64,000 nucleotides of DNA from Leucobacter sp. L43 (GTDB lineage Bacteria; Actinomycetota; Actinomycetes; Actinomycetales; Microbacteriaceae). This document shows, in pieces, positions 9,083-17,835 of this stretch. The position numbers and the translations under genes were made by a program. Where the stretch lies: the NCBI RefSeq assembly GCF_016597785.1, contig NZ_JAENJG010000001.1, forward strand, positions 1,736,001-1,800,000. Direction: 5' to 3'. The notes beneath the pieces were generated by a model. That model worked only from the letters and a program-made list of their open reading frames with translations, searched no databases and had not been told where the DNA came from. Positions within the stretch are counted from its first letter, which is position 1. Every line of letters begins with the position of its first letter.

Positions 9083-9302
9083 GTTGTGTCCTTCCAAGGC
9101 GATGCGCCGCAACCGGGCACGCCCCTAGATCTTGGTTCAGGGTTCCCTCCGGATGGAGAGTCCGATCGATTGATCGGTTCGAATCTACCCCAATTCGGCG
9201 GAATGATGCGGAACTTCGGTCGGGGATTCCCCAGAGTGACGCACTGCGACCTGGTATTGCGGCTGATCGGAGACCGTTTCGGGTGCGGGGCGCCGGCAAC
9301 GC

Positions 9303-9336
9303 AAAATGGCGTGGACCCCGAAGGATCCACGCCATT
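9303..9336 (-). terminator. Terminator of the rpmB-rpmG-rpsN operon
   Basis: Perfect 11-bp stem (AATGGCGTGGA and TCCACGCCATT, 9305-9315 and 9326-9336) with a 10-nt loop. Read on the minus strand the stem runs into CATTTTGC, giving the U-rich tail. It lies 27 bp beyond the rpsN stop. Confidence 0.85.
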
Positions 9337-9363
9337 CTCAGCTCAAGCGCCAGCTACGAGTCG

Positions 9364-9669
9364 TTACCAGCTCGACTTGGTGATGCCGGGCAGCTCGCCG
9401 CGGTGCGCCATGTCGCGGAAACGCACACGCGAGACGCCGTACTTCGTCAGCACGCCACGGGGGCGGCCGTCGATGACGTCGCGGCTGCGCACGCGCACCG
9501 GTGACGCGTTGCGGGGCAGCTTCTGCAGGCCGACGCGTGCGGCCTCGCGGCTCTCGTCGGTGCCGTTCGGGTCCACGAGGGCCTTCTTCAGCTCGAGGCG
9601 CTTCGCCGCGTAACGCGCAACGATGACCTGGCGCTGCTTGTTCTTCGCAATCATGCTCTTCTTCGCCAT
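9364..9669 (-). CDS. rpsN: 30S ribosomal protein S14, zinc-independent form
   Basis: A 101-residue S14 with the typical start [20 protein letters not shown] and end [12 protein letters not shown]. It lacks the CxxC...CxxC zinc ribbon of the short 61-residue paralogue, so it is the C-minus form that works without zinc. It is the third gene of the operon rpmB-rpmG-rpsN, two bases after the rpmG stop. In actinobacteria such operons are commonly repressed by Zur and switched on when zinc is scarce, the zinc-containing copies being coded elsewhere. A strong terminator follows. Confidence 0.97.
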   Translation of the reverse strand: MAKKSMIAKNKQRQVIVARYAAKRLELKKALVDPNGTDESREAARVGLQKLPRNASPVRVRSRDVIDGRPRGVLTKYGVSRVRFRDMAHRGELPGITKSSW

Positions 9670-9671
9670 GA

Positions 9672-9839
9672 TTAACGCTCCTCTCGGAAGTCGACGTGCT
9701 TGCGGATGACCGGATCGTACTTCTTCAGCACGAGACGGTCAGGGGTGTTGCGACGGTTCTTCTTCGTCACGTAGGTGAACCCGGTGCCGGCCGTCGAACG
9801 GAGCTTGATGATCGGACGTACGTCCTTATCCTTAGCCAT
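9672..9839 (-). CDS. rpmG: 50S ribosomal protein L33, zinc-independent form
   Basis: A 55-residue protein, [18 protein letters not shown]...VDFREER, of the L33 family. The cysteine pairs that bind zinc in the other L33 form are absent; the positions are taken by residues such as the [10 protein letters not shown] stretch. Its ATG shares one base with the rpmB stop (TAATG), and rpsN follows after two bases, so translation of all three is coupled. The zinc-free state matches that of the S14 beside it. Confidence 0.96.
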   Translation of the reverse strand: MAKDKDVRPIIKLRSTAGTGFTYVTKKNRRNTPDRLVLKKYDPVIRKHVDFREER

Positions 9840-10075
9840 TAGAGCTTCACCCCGCGCTTCTGCAGATCAGCGATTACCGATTCGATACCGCGAGCGTCGA
9901 TCATCTTGATGCCCTTGACCGAGAGGGTCAGGGTCACCTTGCGGCCGAGCGAGGGCACGAAGTAGGTCTTCTTCTGGATGTTCGGATCGAACCGACGCTT
10001 GGTGCGACGGTGCGAGTGCGAGATGTTGTGTCCGAAGCCGGGAACGGCGCCGGTCACCTGGCACACTGCTGCCAT
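9839..10075 (-). CDS. rpmB: 50S ribosomal protein L28
   Basis: A 78-residue L28, starting [26 protein letters not shown] and ending GVKL. The start is set by the ATG at 10075, preceded on the minus strand by GAGAGGAAAC; the frame extends upstream but without similarity. Only a single cysteine (C5) is present, so the four-cysteine zinc site of other L28 forms is missing and this is again the zinc-free type. It heads the rpmB-rpmG-rpsN operon. A possible regulator site lies about 80 bp upstream. Confidence 0.96.
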   Translation of the reverse strand: MAAVCQVTGAVPGFGHNISHSHRRTKRRFDPNIQKKTYFVPSLGRKVTLTLSVKGIKMIDARGIESVIADLQKRGVKL

Positions 10076-10152
10076 GATGTTTCCTCTCATACCGTGAGAC
10101 CGGACGGCCCCACCCAAGATTTCTTGTCTGCACGAACCCGCGGCGAGATCGA

Positions 10153-10162
10153 GAATCGATTC
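10153..10162. promoter_or_regulatory. Palindrome upstream of rpmB, weak Zur-site candidate
   Basis: GAATCGATTC is a perfect 10-bp palindrome inside the wider run CGAGAATCGATTCGC, about 80 bp before the rpmB start. Its core shares GAGAA-n-CGA-n-T with the better Zur-like box before znuA at 26287. Zur control is expected for this operon from other actinobacteria, but the match is poor. Confidence 0.35.
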
Positions 10163-10224
10163 GCTGCGATCAGTTCGCGCGGTCTGCGCACTGGGACGGC
10201 GCACAGCCAAAGACCGAGCCTACG

Positions 10225-11523
10225 TCAGGATCGCACGGCGCGCAAGCCGGGCGTGTCGTCCGCAGTGCCGGAAACACGTCGTCTGCGCGCCGGGCCGCCC
10301 GCCGTCAGCCACGCGATCGCCGCGGCGAGCGCCACGATCGCACCTGCGGTCCCGCCGGTGAGATAGCCCTGCGTCAGCACCCATCCCACCGACCCGACGA
10401 GCAGGCCGGTCGCCGTGAGCGCCGCCCAGGCCGGCATGTCGCGCTCTCGCTCCCGCGGCCAGCGACTCTCGAGCGACGACACGGCGGGGCACAGCACCGC
10501 GAGCACTCCGGCGATCGCCAGTATCCAGGGGATCCGCGTCACCCACCACACGGGCGTGAGCGGCTCTGGGAACGGGAGGCCGAGCGCCATCTGCGCACCG
10601 ACGACGATCGCCATGGCGACGACGTGCCACAGGTAGATCGTCATGCCGAAGGCGCCGAGCATCCCCGCGACGATCAGCACCCGAGGCCGTCGCACGACAC
10701 GGCGGATCGCGGGCTGCAGCAGTGTGAAGAGGTAGACCTGCGCGAGGCCGAGCAGGAGCAGCAGCACGGTGGGCGGGTTCAGGTTGTCGAGCATGTCGGG
10801 CGAGTACCCGAGCCCCCACACCGCAACGGCCATCAGGGCGTACGCCGCGACGGCGAGAGCCACCAGCAGCCAGCGCGGCCGCTTCGCGTACCAGCCGTCC
10901 CGCACGCCGAATCCCAGCTGCTGCACGAATAGCCACACGAGCACCCAGTTCAGCGGCGCGATCGGAAGGTCGGCGAAGCGACTGAGCAGGTCGACCGAGA
11001 CGGCCGCACCGGCGAGACCGAAGTAGGTGGGCCATGCGGCGAGACGGTGCAGGCGCGCCATCACGGGCACGAACGCGGTGCAGATCGCGTAGACGGCGAT
11101 GAACCAGAGCGGCTCTGCGAGACGGAAGGCGAAGCTGCGGAGAAAATCGGGATCGGCACCGCACAGCCGCATCGCGCCGAGGGCCACGAGCACTGCGAGC
11201 ATGGCCGACAGCACGGGGCGCGCCAGCCGCAACGCCCTGATGCGAAGGTAGTCGCCCGGGGTGCCGCCCCGGCCGCGCAGACGCCGCCAGGTCGTGATCC
11301 CCGCGAAGCCGCCCGCGATGAAGAACGTCGGCATGATCATGCCGACCCAGGTGATCCAGACGAGCGGCTGCCAATCTGCGAGTGCGTTCTGCGCGCGGAG
11401 CGGATCCCCTGAGATTCCCATCTGCAGCGCGTGCAGCAGGACGACGATCGGCAGGCACAGGGCGCGCACCGCGTCGATCGAGAGGTCGCGATCCGGAGGG
11501 ATCCTGGGCAGCTGCTTCACCAC
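10225..11523 (-). CDS. Acyltransferase family 3 (OafA/WecH-like) membrane protein
   Basis: A 432-residue protein with about ten membrane helices. The start MVKQLPRIPPDRDLSIDAVRAL followed by VVLLHALQMG carries the R-x(10)-H arrangement of acyltransferase-3 enzymes, which move acetyl or other acyl groups from the cytoplasm onto extracellular sugars, lipids or peptides. FFIAGGFAGITTW and the following TWRRLRGRGGTPGDYLRIRALRL loop are typical of the family. The C-terminal tail is short and basic (ARRRRVSG). It is divergent from the SGNH hydrolase gene with a gap of only 55 bp. SGNH and acyltransferase-3 proteins often act on the same substrate, but no acceptor can be named here. Confidence 0.88.
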   Translation of the reverse strand: MVKQLPRIPPDRDLSIDAVRALCLPIVVLLHALQMGISGDPLRAQNALADWQPLVWITWVGMIMPTFFIAGGFAGITTWRRLRGRGGTPGDYLRIRALRLARPVLSAMLAVLVALGAMRLCGADPDFLRSFAFRLAEPLWFIAVYAICTAFVPVMARLHRLAAWPTYFGLAGAAVSVDLLSRFADLPIAPLNWVLVWLFVQQLGFGVRDGWYAKRPRWLLVALAVAAYALMAVAVWGLGYSPDMLDNLNPPTVLLLLLGLAQVYLFTLLQPAIRRVVRRPRVLIVAGMLGAFGMTIYLWHVVAMAIVVGAQMALGLPFPEPLTPVWWVTRIPWILAIAGVLAVLCPAVSSLESRWPRERERDMPAWAALTATGLLVGSVGWVLTQGYLTGGTAGAIVALAAAIAWLTAGGPARRRRVSGTADDTPGLRAVRS

Positions 11524-11578
11524 CCGCCCAGCTTAGGCCGCCGCGGTCCCGCATCGGCGATGGGCGTAGGCTGGGCCC

Positions 11579-12388
11579 GTGAGCGAGCCGCACGAAGCCA
11601 CTGAACGCGCCCCGATCCGGTACGTCGCCATCGGCGATAGTTTCACCGAGGGGGTCGGCGATGAGCGACCCGACGGCTCCGTTCGCGGGTGGGCCGACCT
11701 CGTGGCGCAGGGGCTCGCGGATGCAACGGGCGCCGCCGTCGATTACGCGAACCTCGCCATTCGGGGGCGACTGCTCGCTCCCATCATCGCCGAGCAGCTC
11801 GAGCCGGCACTCGCCCTGCAGCCGACGGTCGTGACGTTCAACGGCGGCGGCAATGACATGCTGCGCCCGCGCACGAATATCGCGTGGGTCGCCGCGCAGA
11901 CGGAGCACGCGCTGATGCGCATCCGCGATTCGGGCGCCGAGCCGATTCTGCTCGCCGGCGCCAATCCGACGGCGGGGCTACCCGGCGGTGCCCGTGTGCG
12001 AGCGAAAGGCGACGAACTCGTGCGAGCCGCGCGCGCCATCGCCGAGCGCCTCGACGTGCGCTTCGCAGACAACTGGAACGATCCGGAACTCGCCGGCGGG
12101 CAGTACTGGTCGCCGGATCGCCTGCACCTCGCGCCGGTCGGGCATCGCCGCGTCGCCGCCAACGTGCTGCGGGCGATGGGCTACACCGCGCCGGCCGATT
12201 GGGAGCTGAACGCCGCGGCGATCCCGCGCCCGACTCGGAGGGATCAGCTGCGCTACACCCGTGAGCACGTCGTCCCCTGGGTGCAGCGCCGCCTCACCGG
12301 GCGCTCCAGCGGAGACGGACGCACCGCGAAGTACGCCGAGTGGACGCGTGTGGAGCCGCGCGCACTCGGCGCCGACCCCGAGGCATGA
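11579..12388 (+). CDS. SGNH/GDSL family hydrolase
   Basis: A 269-residue cytoplasmic esterase-type protein (no signal peptide). The four SGNH blocks are visible: GDSFTEG with the nucleophile serine near residue 21, the glycine in NLAIRGR, GGGNDMLRP with the asparagine of block III near residue 90, and DRLHLAPVGH with the D-x-x-H pair near residue 180. The start is GTG at 11579. Its stop overlaps the ATG of the following MFS gene (ATGA), so the two are translationally coupled. Substrate unknown; an ester of whatever the exporter handles is one guess. Confidence 0.92.
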   Translation: MSEPHEATERAPIRYVAIGDSFTEGVGDERPDGSVRGWADLVAQGLADATGAAVDYANLAIRGRLLAPIIAEQLEPALALQPTVVTFNGGGNDMLRPRTNIAWVAAQTEHALMRIRDSGAEPILLAGANPTAGLPGGARVRAKGDELVRAARAIAERLDVRFADNWNDPELAGGQYWSPDRLHLAPVGHRRVAANVLRAMGYTAPADWELNAAAIPRPTRRDQLRYTREHVVPWVQRRLTGRSSGDGRTAKYAEWTRVEPRALGADPEA

Positions 12389-13611
12389 CCCAGCCCCGCG
12401 ACTCGAGCGCCGGCCGCACGGGGCCGCTCGCAGCGGCATTGGCGCTCGCCGGGCTGCTGCTCGTCGCCGGCAACCTCCGAGCGAGTCTGACCTCGGTCGG
12501 CCCGATCCTCGATCGCCTGCAGACGGAACTCGAACTGAGCTCGCTCGCCGCGTCGATGCTCATCAGCCTGCCGCTGCTCGCGTTCGCCGGCGTTTCACCG
12601 TTCGTGCCCAGGATCGCGCTCCGCTTCGGGCTCGAACGCCTGCTCGGCGGGAGTCTCGCGCTGCTCGCCGCCGGAATCGCGCTCCGGTCCGTCGGAGGGG
12701 TGTGGCTCTGGGCGGGCACCATCGTGCTCGGCGTCGCGATCGCCGCCCTCAACGTCTCCCTGCCCTCGTTGGTGAAGCGGGACTACCCGAAGCGCATCGG
12801 GCAGGTGACGGGTGCGTACTCCGTGGTGCAATCGGTCTTCGCGGCGATCGCAGCCGGCGTCTCCGTGCCGCTCGCCGACGCCTCAGAGCTGGGGTGGCGG
12901 GCGTCGCTCGGCATCTGGGCGGGGTTCGCGCTCCTCGGGCTTGCCGCGCTCCTTCCGCGGATTCTGCGCTCGCGATCACCGCGCAACGAGCCGCCGAGTG
13001 AGACCATCGCACTGCCCGGCGGCGGCACCTCGCGCGACCGATTCTCCCCGTGGAGATCGGCACTCGCCTGGCAGCTCACCGCGTTCATGGGCGTGCAATC
13101 CGTCGCCTACTACATTCTGATTCTGTGGCTGCCCTCGATCGAGATCGCCGCCGGCATCTCCCCCGCGGCGGCCGGCTTCCACCTGCTCATCATGAACGCC
13201 GTCGCCATCGTCGGCAGCACGGTGTGCTCGGCCCTCATCCCCCGGTTCCGCGATCAGCGCGGCCTCGGCGCCGTCTCCGGCGTCTTCTTCGTGGTGGCGG
13301 CGGTCGGGTTGGCGTTCGCGCCCGAATGGGGAGCGCTGTGGGCCGGCTGCGGTGGGCTCTCGGGCGGAATCTCCATCGTGCTCGCCCTCTCCTTCTTCGG
13401 CCTGCGGACGCATCATCACCGTCACGCCGCTGCCGTATCGGGCATGGCCCAAGCGGTGGGGTACCTCTGCGCGGCCGCCGGGCCTCCCGCCATCGGGCTG
13501 CTGCACGACGCGACCGGCTCATGGGCGCCGGCGCTCTGGACGCTGGGCGGCATCGGCGTGCTGGTCATGGGCCTCGGCGTGCTCGCGGGCCGCGACCGTT
13601 ACGTGCGGTGA
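12385..13611 (+). CDS. MFS transporter, CynX/NimT type
   Basis: A 408-residue protein with twelve predicted membrane helices. The opening LAGLLLVAGNLRASLTSVGP followed by ILDRLQ is characteristic of the CynX/NimT branch of the major facilitator superfamily (cyanate or 2-nitroimidazole exporters), and the central loop is short. The ATG at 12385 overlaps the stop of the SGNH gene; an upstream in-frame extension is rejected because it would run deep into that gene. The substrate cannot be deduced. Rightward transcription continues over a 305-bp gap to the RND pump. Confidence 0.9.
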   Translation: MTQPRDSSAGRTGPLAAALALAGLLLVAGNLRASLTSVGPILDRLQTELELSSLAASMLISLPLLAFAGVSPFVPRIALRFGLERLLGGSLALLAAGIALRSVGGVWLWAGTIVLGVAIAALNVSLPSLVKRDYPKRIGQVTGAYSVVQSVFAAIAAGVSVPLADASELGWRASLGIWAGFALLGLAALLPRILRSRSPRNEPPSETIALPGGGTSRDRFSPWRSALAWQLTAFMGVQSVAYYILILWLPSIEIAAGISPAAAGFHLLIMNAVAIVGSTVCSALIPRFRDQRGLGAVSGVFFVVAAVGLAFAPEWGALWAGCGGLSGGISIVLALSFFGLRTHHHRHAAAVSGMAQAVGYLCAAAGPPAIGLLHDATGSWAPALWTLGGIGVLVMGLGVLAGRDRYVR

Positions 13612-13916
13612 CCGGGGCGGACCCGGCGCACGGAGCCACCCGGGGAGCCACCCGGGGAGCGCGAATGCCTCGGAGAATCGGCGCGGGAGCCGCTTCCGGC
13701 TTCCCGGAATCATCCCACGGGATGATCCGAAATGGTACCGGAGCACGATGCCGTCGAACGGTTCACCGGCCAAGCTGAAAGGGTTGATCTCGCCGCTCGG
13801 CCCGCGCCCGGCTGCGTTCCCCGTCACGCCGCTCCACGATGCACGGTCGCCGACGAATCCTCGGATCCGTCGGCCCCGATCCATTACGCAGTGCGAGACC
13901 CCAGCCGAAAGCGTTC
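13612..13916. other. 305-bp gap with a palindrome before the RND gene
   Basis: No convincing gene. A direct repeat of GAGCCACCCGGG occurs twice in a row near 13634. An 18-bp inverted repeat, ATCATCCC-AC-GGGATGAT, lies at 13709-13726, about 190 bp before the RND start; it could be an operator for a regulator not in this window. GAAAGCG just before the ATG may serve as a weak ribosome site. Confidence 0.5.
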
Positions 13917-16900
13917 ATGTCGTTCCTCACGCGCACCAGTCTCAAGAACCGACTCATCGTCGGGCTCACCACCCTCGCGATCGCCGTGATCGGCATCGTC
14001 TCGATGGGATCGCTCAAGCAGGAGCTGATGCCCTCGATGCAGGTGCCGATGGCGTATGTCATGGCGCAGTCGCAGGGGCTCGCGCCCGAGGAGATGGCGC
14101 GCACGGTCACCGAGCCGGTGGAGCAAGCGCTGCTCGCCGTGCCCGGTGTCACGAGCGTGACGTCGACGACAGCCAGCGGTGACGCGCAGATCCTCGCGGA
14201 ATGGACGTTCGGCACCGACGACGACGAGACGTTGCGCGCCATTCGGAGTGCGGCCGAGGCGCTGCGGCCGACATTCCCCTCGGGCAGCGAGCTGCAGGTC
14301 ATGTCGGGCGGCGCCGACGACATGCCTGCGATGATGCTCAGTGCTGGAACGTCGGGCGACCAGGAGGCCTTCGGCGACGCGCTCGCCCAGACCGTGGTCC
14401 CGGCGTTGCAGAACGTCCCCGGCGTGCGCACGGTCGAGCTCGCCGGGCAGGAGGAGCATCGGATCTCGATCGACCTCCGCCCCGCAGACGTCACCCGCCT
14501 CGCAGTCGATCCGTCGACGCTGCAGCCCATCCTCCAGGCGAACGGCGCGGCGCTTCCCGCCGGTCAAGCCGAATCCGCCGAGGGGCCGATCTCCGTCACC
14601 GTCGGGGCCGCGCTCACGTCGATCGAAGACATCTCGAATCTGCCCGTGCCCACCGCGGAGGGTGCAGTGCGCATCTCCGACTTCGCCGACGTCGAAATGG
14701 AAGCGGTTCCCGCGCAGAACATCTCTCGCGTGAACGGCAACCCCTCGCTGACGCTGCAGATCACGCCGTCGCAGGGCGCGAACGTCGTGGACATCTCGCA
14801 CGCGGTGAACGCCGAGCTCGATCGCCTCGCGCCCACCCTCGACGCCGAGTTCATCACCATCTTCGATCAGGCACCGTACATCGAGCAGTCGATCCACGAT
14901 CTCTCGGTGGAGGGCGGGCTCGGACTCCTGTTCGCCGTGCTGGTGATTCTCGCGTTCCTCTGGTCGTGGAGGTCGACCATCATCGCCGCGGTGTCCATTC
15001 CGCTCTCCCTGCTCATCACCCTCATCGGCCTCTGGTCGAGCGGCAACACGCTCAACATCCTGACCCTCGGCGCGCTCACGATCGCGATCGGCCGTGTCGT
15101 CGACGACTCCATCGTGGTCATCGAGAACATCAGCCGCCGGAGGGGCGACGGGCCGCTCACGATCGAGGGCGTCGTCGCCTCGGTGCGGCAGGTGGCGGGC
15201 GCCATCACCGCATCGACGCTCACCACCGTCGCGGTGTTCCTGCCGATCGCATTCGTGTCGGGCATCGCGGGCCAGCTCTTCCGGCCGTTCGCCATCACGG
15301 TATCGATCGCGCTCCTCGCCTCGCTCGTCGTCGCACTCACCATCGTGCCCGTGCTGGCCTTCTGGTTCCTGAAGAACGCTCCCGCCCATCGGGGCGAGCC
15401 CAGCGCCGAGACCGACGCGTCGGACGACGCCGAGCAGGATCCCGCCGCGGTCTCCGAACTCGACGAGATCCGCACCGCACCGGACCGGCTGCAGCGCACC
15501 TTCATGCCCGCGCTCAACGCCACCCGGCGCCACCCGGCCATCACGCTCGTCGTGTCGGGCCTGCTGCTCGTCGCCACACTCGGCATGACCGCGTTCATTC
15601 AGACGGACTTCCTCGGCTCCTCCGGCCAGGAGAGCCTGCAGCTCACGCAGGCGCCGCCCCAGGAGACCGGCGATGACCTCGTCGCCGCAGCTGAGCCCGT
15701 GGAGGCCGCACTCAGTGAGATCCCTGGTATCGCGGATGTGATGACGTCGATCCCCATGCCCACCCCGGGCACCCCGAGCACCATCAGTTACGATCTGCAG
15801 CTCGCCGATGACGCCGAGGTCGCCACAGTCGAATCGGCCGTGCAAGACGCGATCGATGCGCTGCCGGACTCGGGCGAGATCTCGCTCGCCTCGCAAGACG
15901 CGTTCGTCGCGGGGGCGGGCGACGGCATCGCGCTGCAGATCTCGGGCAACGACTCCGAGGCGCTCCGCGAGGCCAGCGACCTGCTCGAGCAGCAGCTCGC
16001 CGACGCCGACGGGGTCCGCTCCGTGACGAGTGAACTCTCGGGGGAACAACCCGTGCTGCGCGTGCGGGTCGACGAGCTCGAAGCGACGCGTCTCGGGTTC
16101 GACCGCACGACCATCGCGACAGCGGTGCAAGAGGCCCTCACGGGATCGACCGTGGGCTCGCTCATGCTCGACGGCCAAGAGCGCGACATCATCGTGCGCA
16201 CCCCCGGCACTGCGCGCGCCGCCGACCAGCTCGGCGAGGTGCTGCTGCCCGTCACAGCTCAACAGACGGCGGAGGCGCAGAAGGCCGCGAACCAGGTGCT
16301 CGAGGACAGAGCCAAAGCCGAAGCGGAGACCGCGCGCATCGAGGCGGCGAACGAACTCGACTCCCAGATCGCCGAAGCGGCGAATCAGCGGGCCGAGCTG
16401 GTGTCCCAGATCGGAGCGCTGAACGAGCAGCTCGCACAGCTCTCGAGCGTGCCGATCGTCCCGGAGGAGCCGCGCACCCCCGACGAGGATGCGATGCTGC
16501 GGGCGCAGCAGGAACGCGCTGAGCAACTCGCCTCGCTGCAGGGCGCGCTCGAAGGCGCCCAGTCGGGCATCACCGGCATGGATGAGCAGATCGCCTCGCT
16601 CCGCCAGGCGCAGAACGATGCGGCGACGCAGCAGGCCGAAGCCGAGGCGGCGGAGGCCGAACAGCGCGCAGCCGCCGAGGTCACCGGCGCCGCGATCCCC
16701 CTCTCCGCGATCGCGACCGTCGAGGAGGAACCCACCGCGCCGACGATCACGCGCGCCGATGGCGAGCGTCAGGTCTCGCTGACCGTGACTCCGAAGGAGG
16801 GCGAGCTCGAGACCGCGAGCCTCTCGATCGACACCGCGATCGCCGAGACCGAGCTGCCGGCCAGCGTGCAGTTCGAGCAGGGCGGCGCGGCGGCCCAGCA

Positions 16901-17663
16901 AGACGAGGCGTTCGGCCAACTCGGCCTCGCGATGCTCGCCGCGATCATGCTCGTACTGCTCGTGATGGTCGCCACCTTCCGCAGTTTCCGCGGGCCCCTG
17001 GTGCTGCTCATCTCGATCCCGTTCGCCGCGACCGGCGCCATCATCGGGTTGCTCGTCACCAACACGGCCCTCGGGCTTCCCGCCCTCATCGGCCTGCTGA
17101 TGCTCATCGGCATCGTGGTGACGAATGCCATCGTGCTCATGGACCTCGTGAACCGCCTCCGCGAGGCCGGCGCCACCCTCGACGAGGCGGTGGAGCACGG
17201 CACCCGACTGCGTCTGCGCCCGATCCTCATGACCGCGGCAGCCACGGTGTTCGCCCTGATCCCGATGTCGCTGGGCCTGACCGGGGGCGGTGTGTTCATC
17301 TCGAAGCCCCTCGCGATCGTCGTGATCGGAGGCCTCGTGTCATCGACGCTGCTCACGCTCATCCTGGTGCCGATCCTCTACACGCTCGTCGAGCGCCGCC
17401 GTGACCGCAAGATCGCGAAGCGCGAGGCGCGTCGCGCGAGAAAGCTGGAGCGGCAGGCCGAGAGTGCGGGCGCTCCCGGCGAGGCCCGCGAGGCCCAGCG
17501 AGCATTCGCTGCCGAGCAGCGCTCGACGAAGGGCTCCGCCCGCGAGGCGAAGCGCGAAGCCAAGCGCGAGGCGAAGGCGGCCCGCCGGGATGCTCGCGCG
17601 GCGCGCAGGGAGAGCGGCAGTCGGGAAGACGAGAGCGGCGAGGCAGGTGAGGTCGGGCAGTAG
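13917..17663 (+). CDS. RND efflux pump (AcrB/SwrC-like) with coiled-coil hairpin insertion
   Basis: A 1248-residue pump of the HAE-type RND family. Both repeats are present: TM1 at about residues 11-30, a first porter domain, six helices near 345-495, a second porter domain, and six helices near 1000-1145. The proton-relay aspartates D396 and D397 sit in GRVVDDSIVVIENI, equivalent to D407/D408 of AcrB. About 140 residues (781-922), rich in A, E and Q, are inserted in the second porter/docking region just before IPLSAIATV. They look like two long helices joined by a proline loop (SSVPIVPEEPRTPDEDA). The cytoplasmic tail is highly basic and alanine-rich. No adaptor or outer channel gene is adjacent. 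Confidence 0.93.
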   Translation: MSFLTRTSLKNRLIVGLTTLAIAVIGIVSMGSLKQELMPSMQVPMAYVMAQSQGLAPEEMARTVTEPVEQALLAVPGVTSVTSTTASGDAQILAEWTFGTDDDETLRAIRSAAEALRPTFPSGSELQVMSGGADDMPAMMLSAGTSGDQEAFGDALAQTVVPALQNVPGVRTVELAGQEEHRISIDLRPADVTRLAVDPSTLQPILQANGAALPAGQAESAEGPISVTVGAALTSIEDISNLPVPTAEGAVRISDFADVEMEAVPAQNISRVNGNPSLTLQITPSQGANVVDISHAVNAELDRLAPTLDAEFITIFDQAPYIEQSIHDLSVEGGLGLLFAVLVILAFLWSWRSTIIAAVSIPLSLLITLIGLWSSGNTLNILTLGALTIAIGRVVDDSIVVIENISRRRGDGPLTIEGVVASVRQVAGAITASTLTTVAVFLPIAFVSGIAGQLFRPFAITVSIALLASLVVALTIVPVLAFWFLKNAPAHRGEPSAETDASDDAEQDPAAVSELDEIRTAPDRLQRTFMPALNATRRHPAITLVVSGLLLVATLGMTAFIQTDFLGSSGQESLQLTQAPPQETGDDLVAAAEPVEAALSEIPGIADVMTSIPMPTPGTPSTISYDLQLADDAEVATVESAVQDAIDALPDSGEISLASQDAFVAGAGDGIALQISGNDSEALREASDLLEQQLADADGVRSVTSELSGEQPVLRVRVDELEATRLGFDRTTIATAVQEALTGSTVGSLMLDGQERDIIVRTPGTARAADQLGEVLLPVTAQQTAEAQKAANQVLEDRAKAEAETARIEAANELDSQIAEAANQRAELVSQIGALNEQLAQLSSVPIVPEEPRTPDEDAMLRAQQERAEQLASLQGALEGAQSGITGMDEQIASLRQAQNDAATQQAEAEAAEAEQRAAAEVTGAAIPLSAIATVEEEPTAPTITRADGERQVSLTVTPKEGELETASLSIDTAIAETELPASVQFEQGGAAAQQDEAFGQLGLAMLAAIMLVLLVMVATFRSFRGPLVLLISIPFAATGAIIGLLVTNTALGLPALIGLLMLIGIVVTNAIVLMDLVNRLREAGATLDEAVEHGTRLRLRPILMTAAATVFALIPMSLGLTGGGVFISKPLAIVVIGGLVSSTLLTLILVPILYTLVERRRDRKIAKREARRARKLERQAESAGAPGEAREAQRAFAAEQRSTKGSAREAKREAKREAKAARRDARAARRESGSREDESGEAGEVGQ

Positions 17664-17680
17664 CGCTGCACCTTGGTGCG

Positions 17681-17777
17681 CCCCGCCCCGCCCCGCCCCG
17701 GGTGCTCGACTGCTCGGCTGCGCGGCGCGAAGCTGCGCGGCGCGAAGCTGCGCGGCGCGAAGCTGCGCGGCGCGAAG
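17681..17777. repeat. Intergenic tandem repeats (5-bp and 15-bp units)
   Basis: Between the RND and threonine-synthase-like genes, CCCCG occurs four times in a row at 17681-17700. Then CTGCGCGGCGCGAAG occurs four times without a mismatch at 17718-17777. Further GCGACGGC units follow to about 17820. Both genes end here (convergent), so the repeats are between two 3' ends and may vary in copy number. Confidence 0.95.
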
Positions 17778-17835
17778 GCACAGCCTCGGCGCAATGGGGC
17801 GACGGCGCGACGGCGCGAGGCGCCTGAGCGGCGCC

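Noticed and set aside
13884-17198. A 1104-residue open frame on the minus strand opposite the RND gene
   Set aside because: It is a mirror of the RND gene caused by high GC; the product is an arginine/histidine/glutamate-rich string with no known motif, while the plus-strand frame has full RND signatures.
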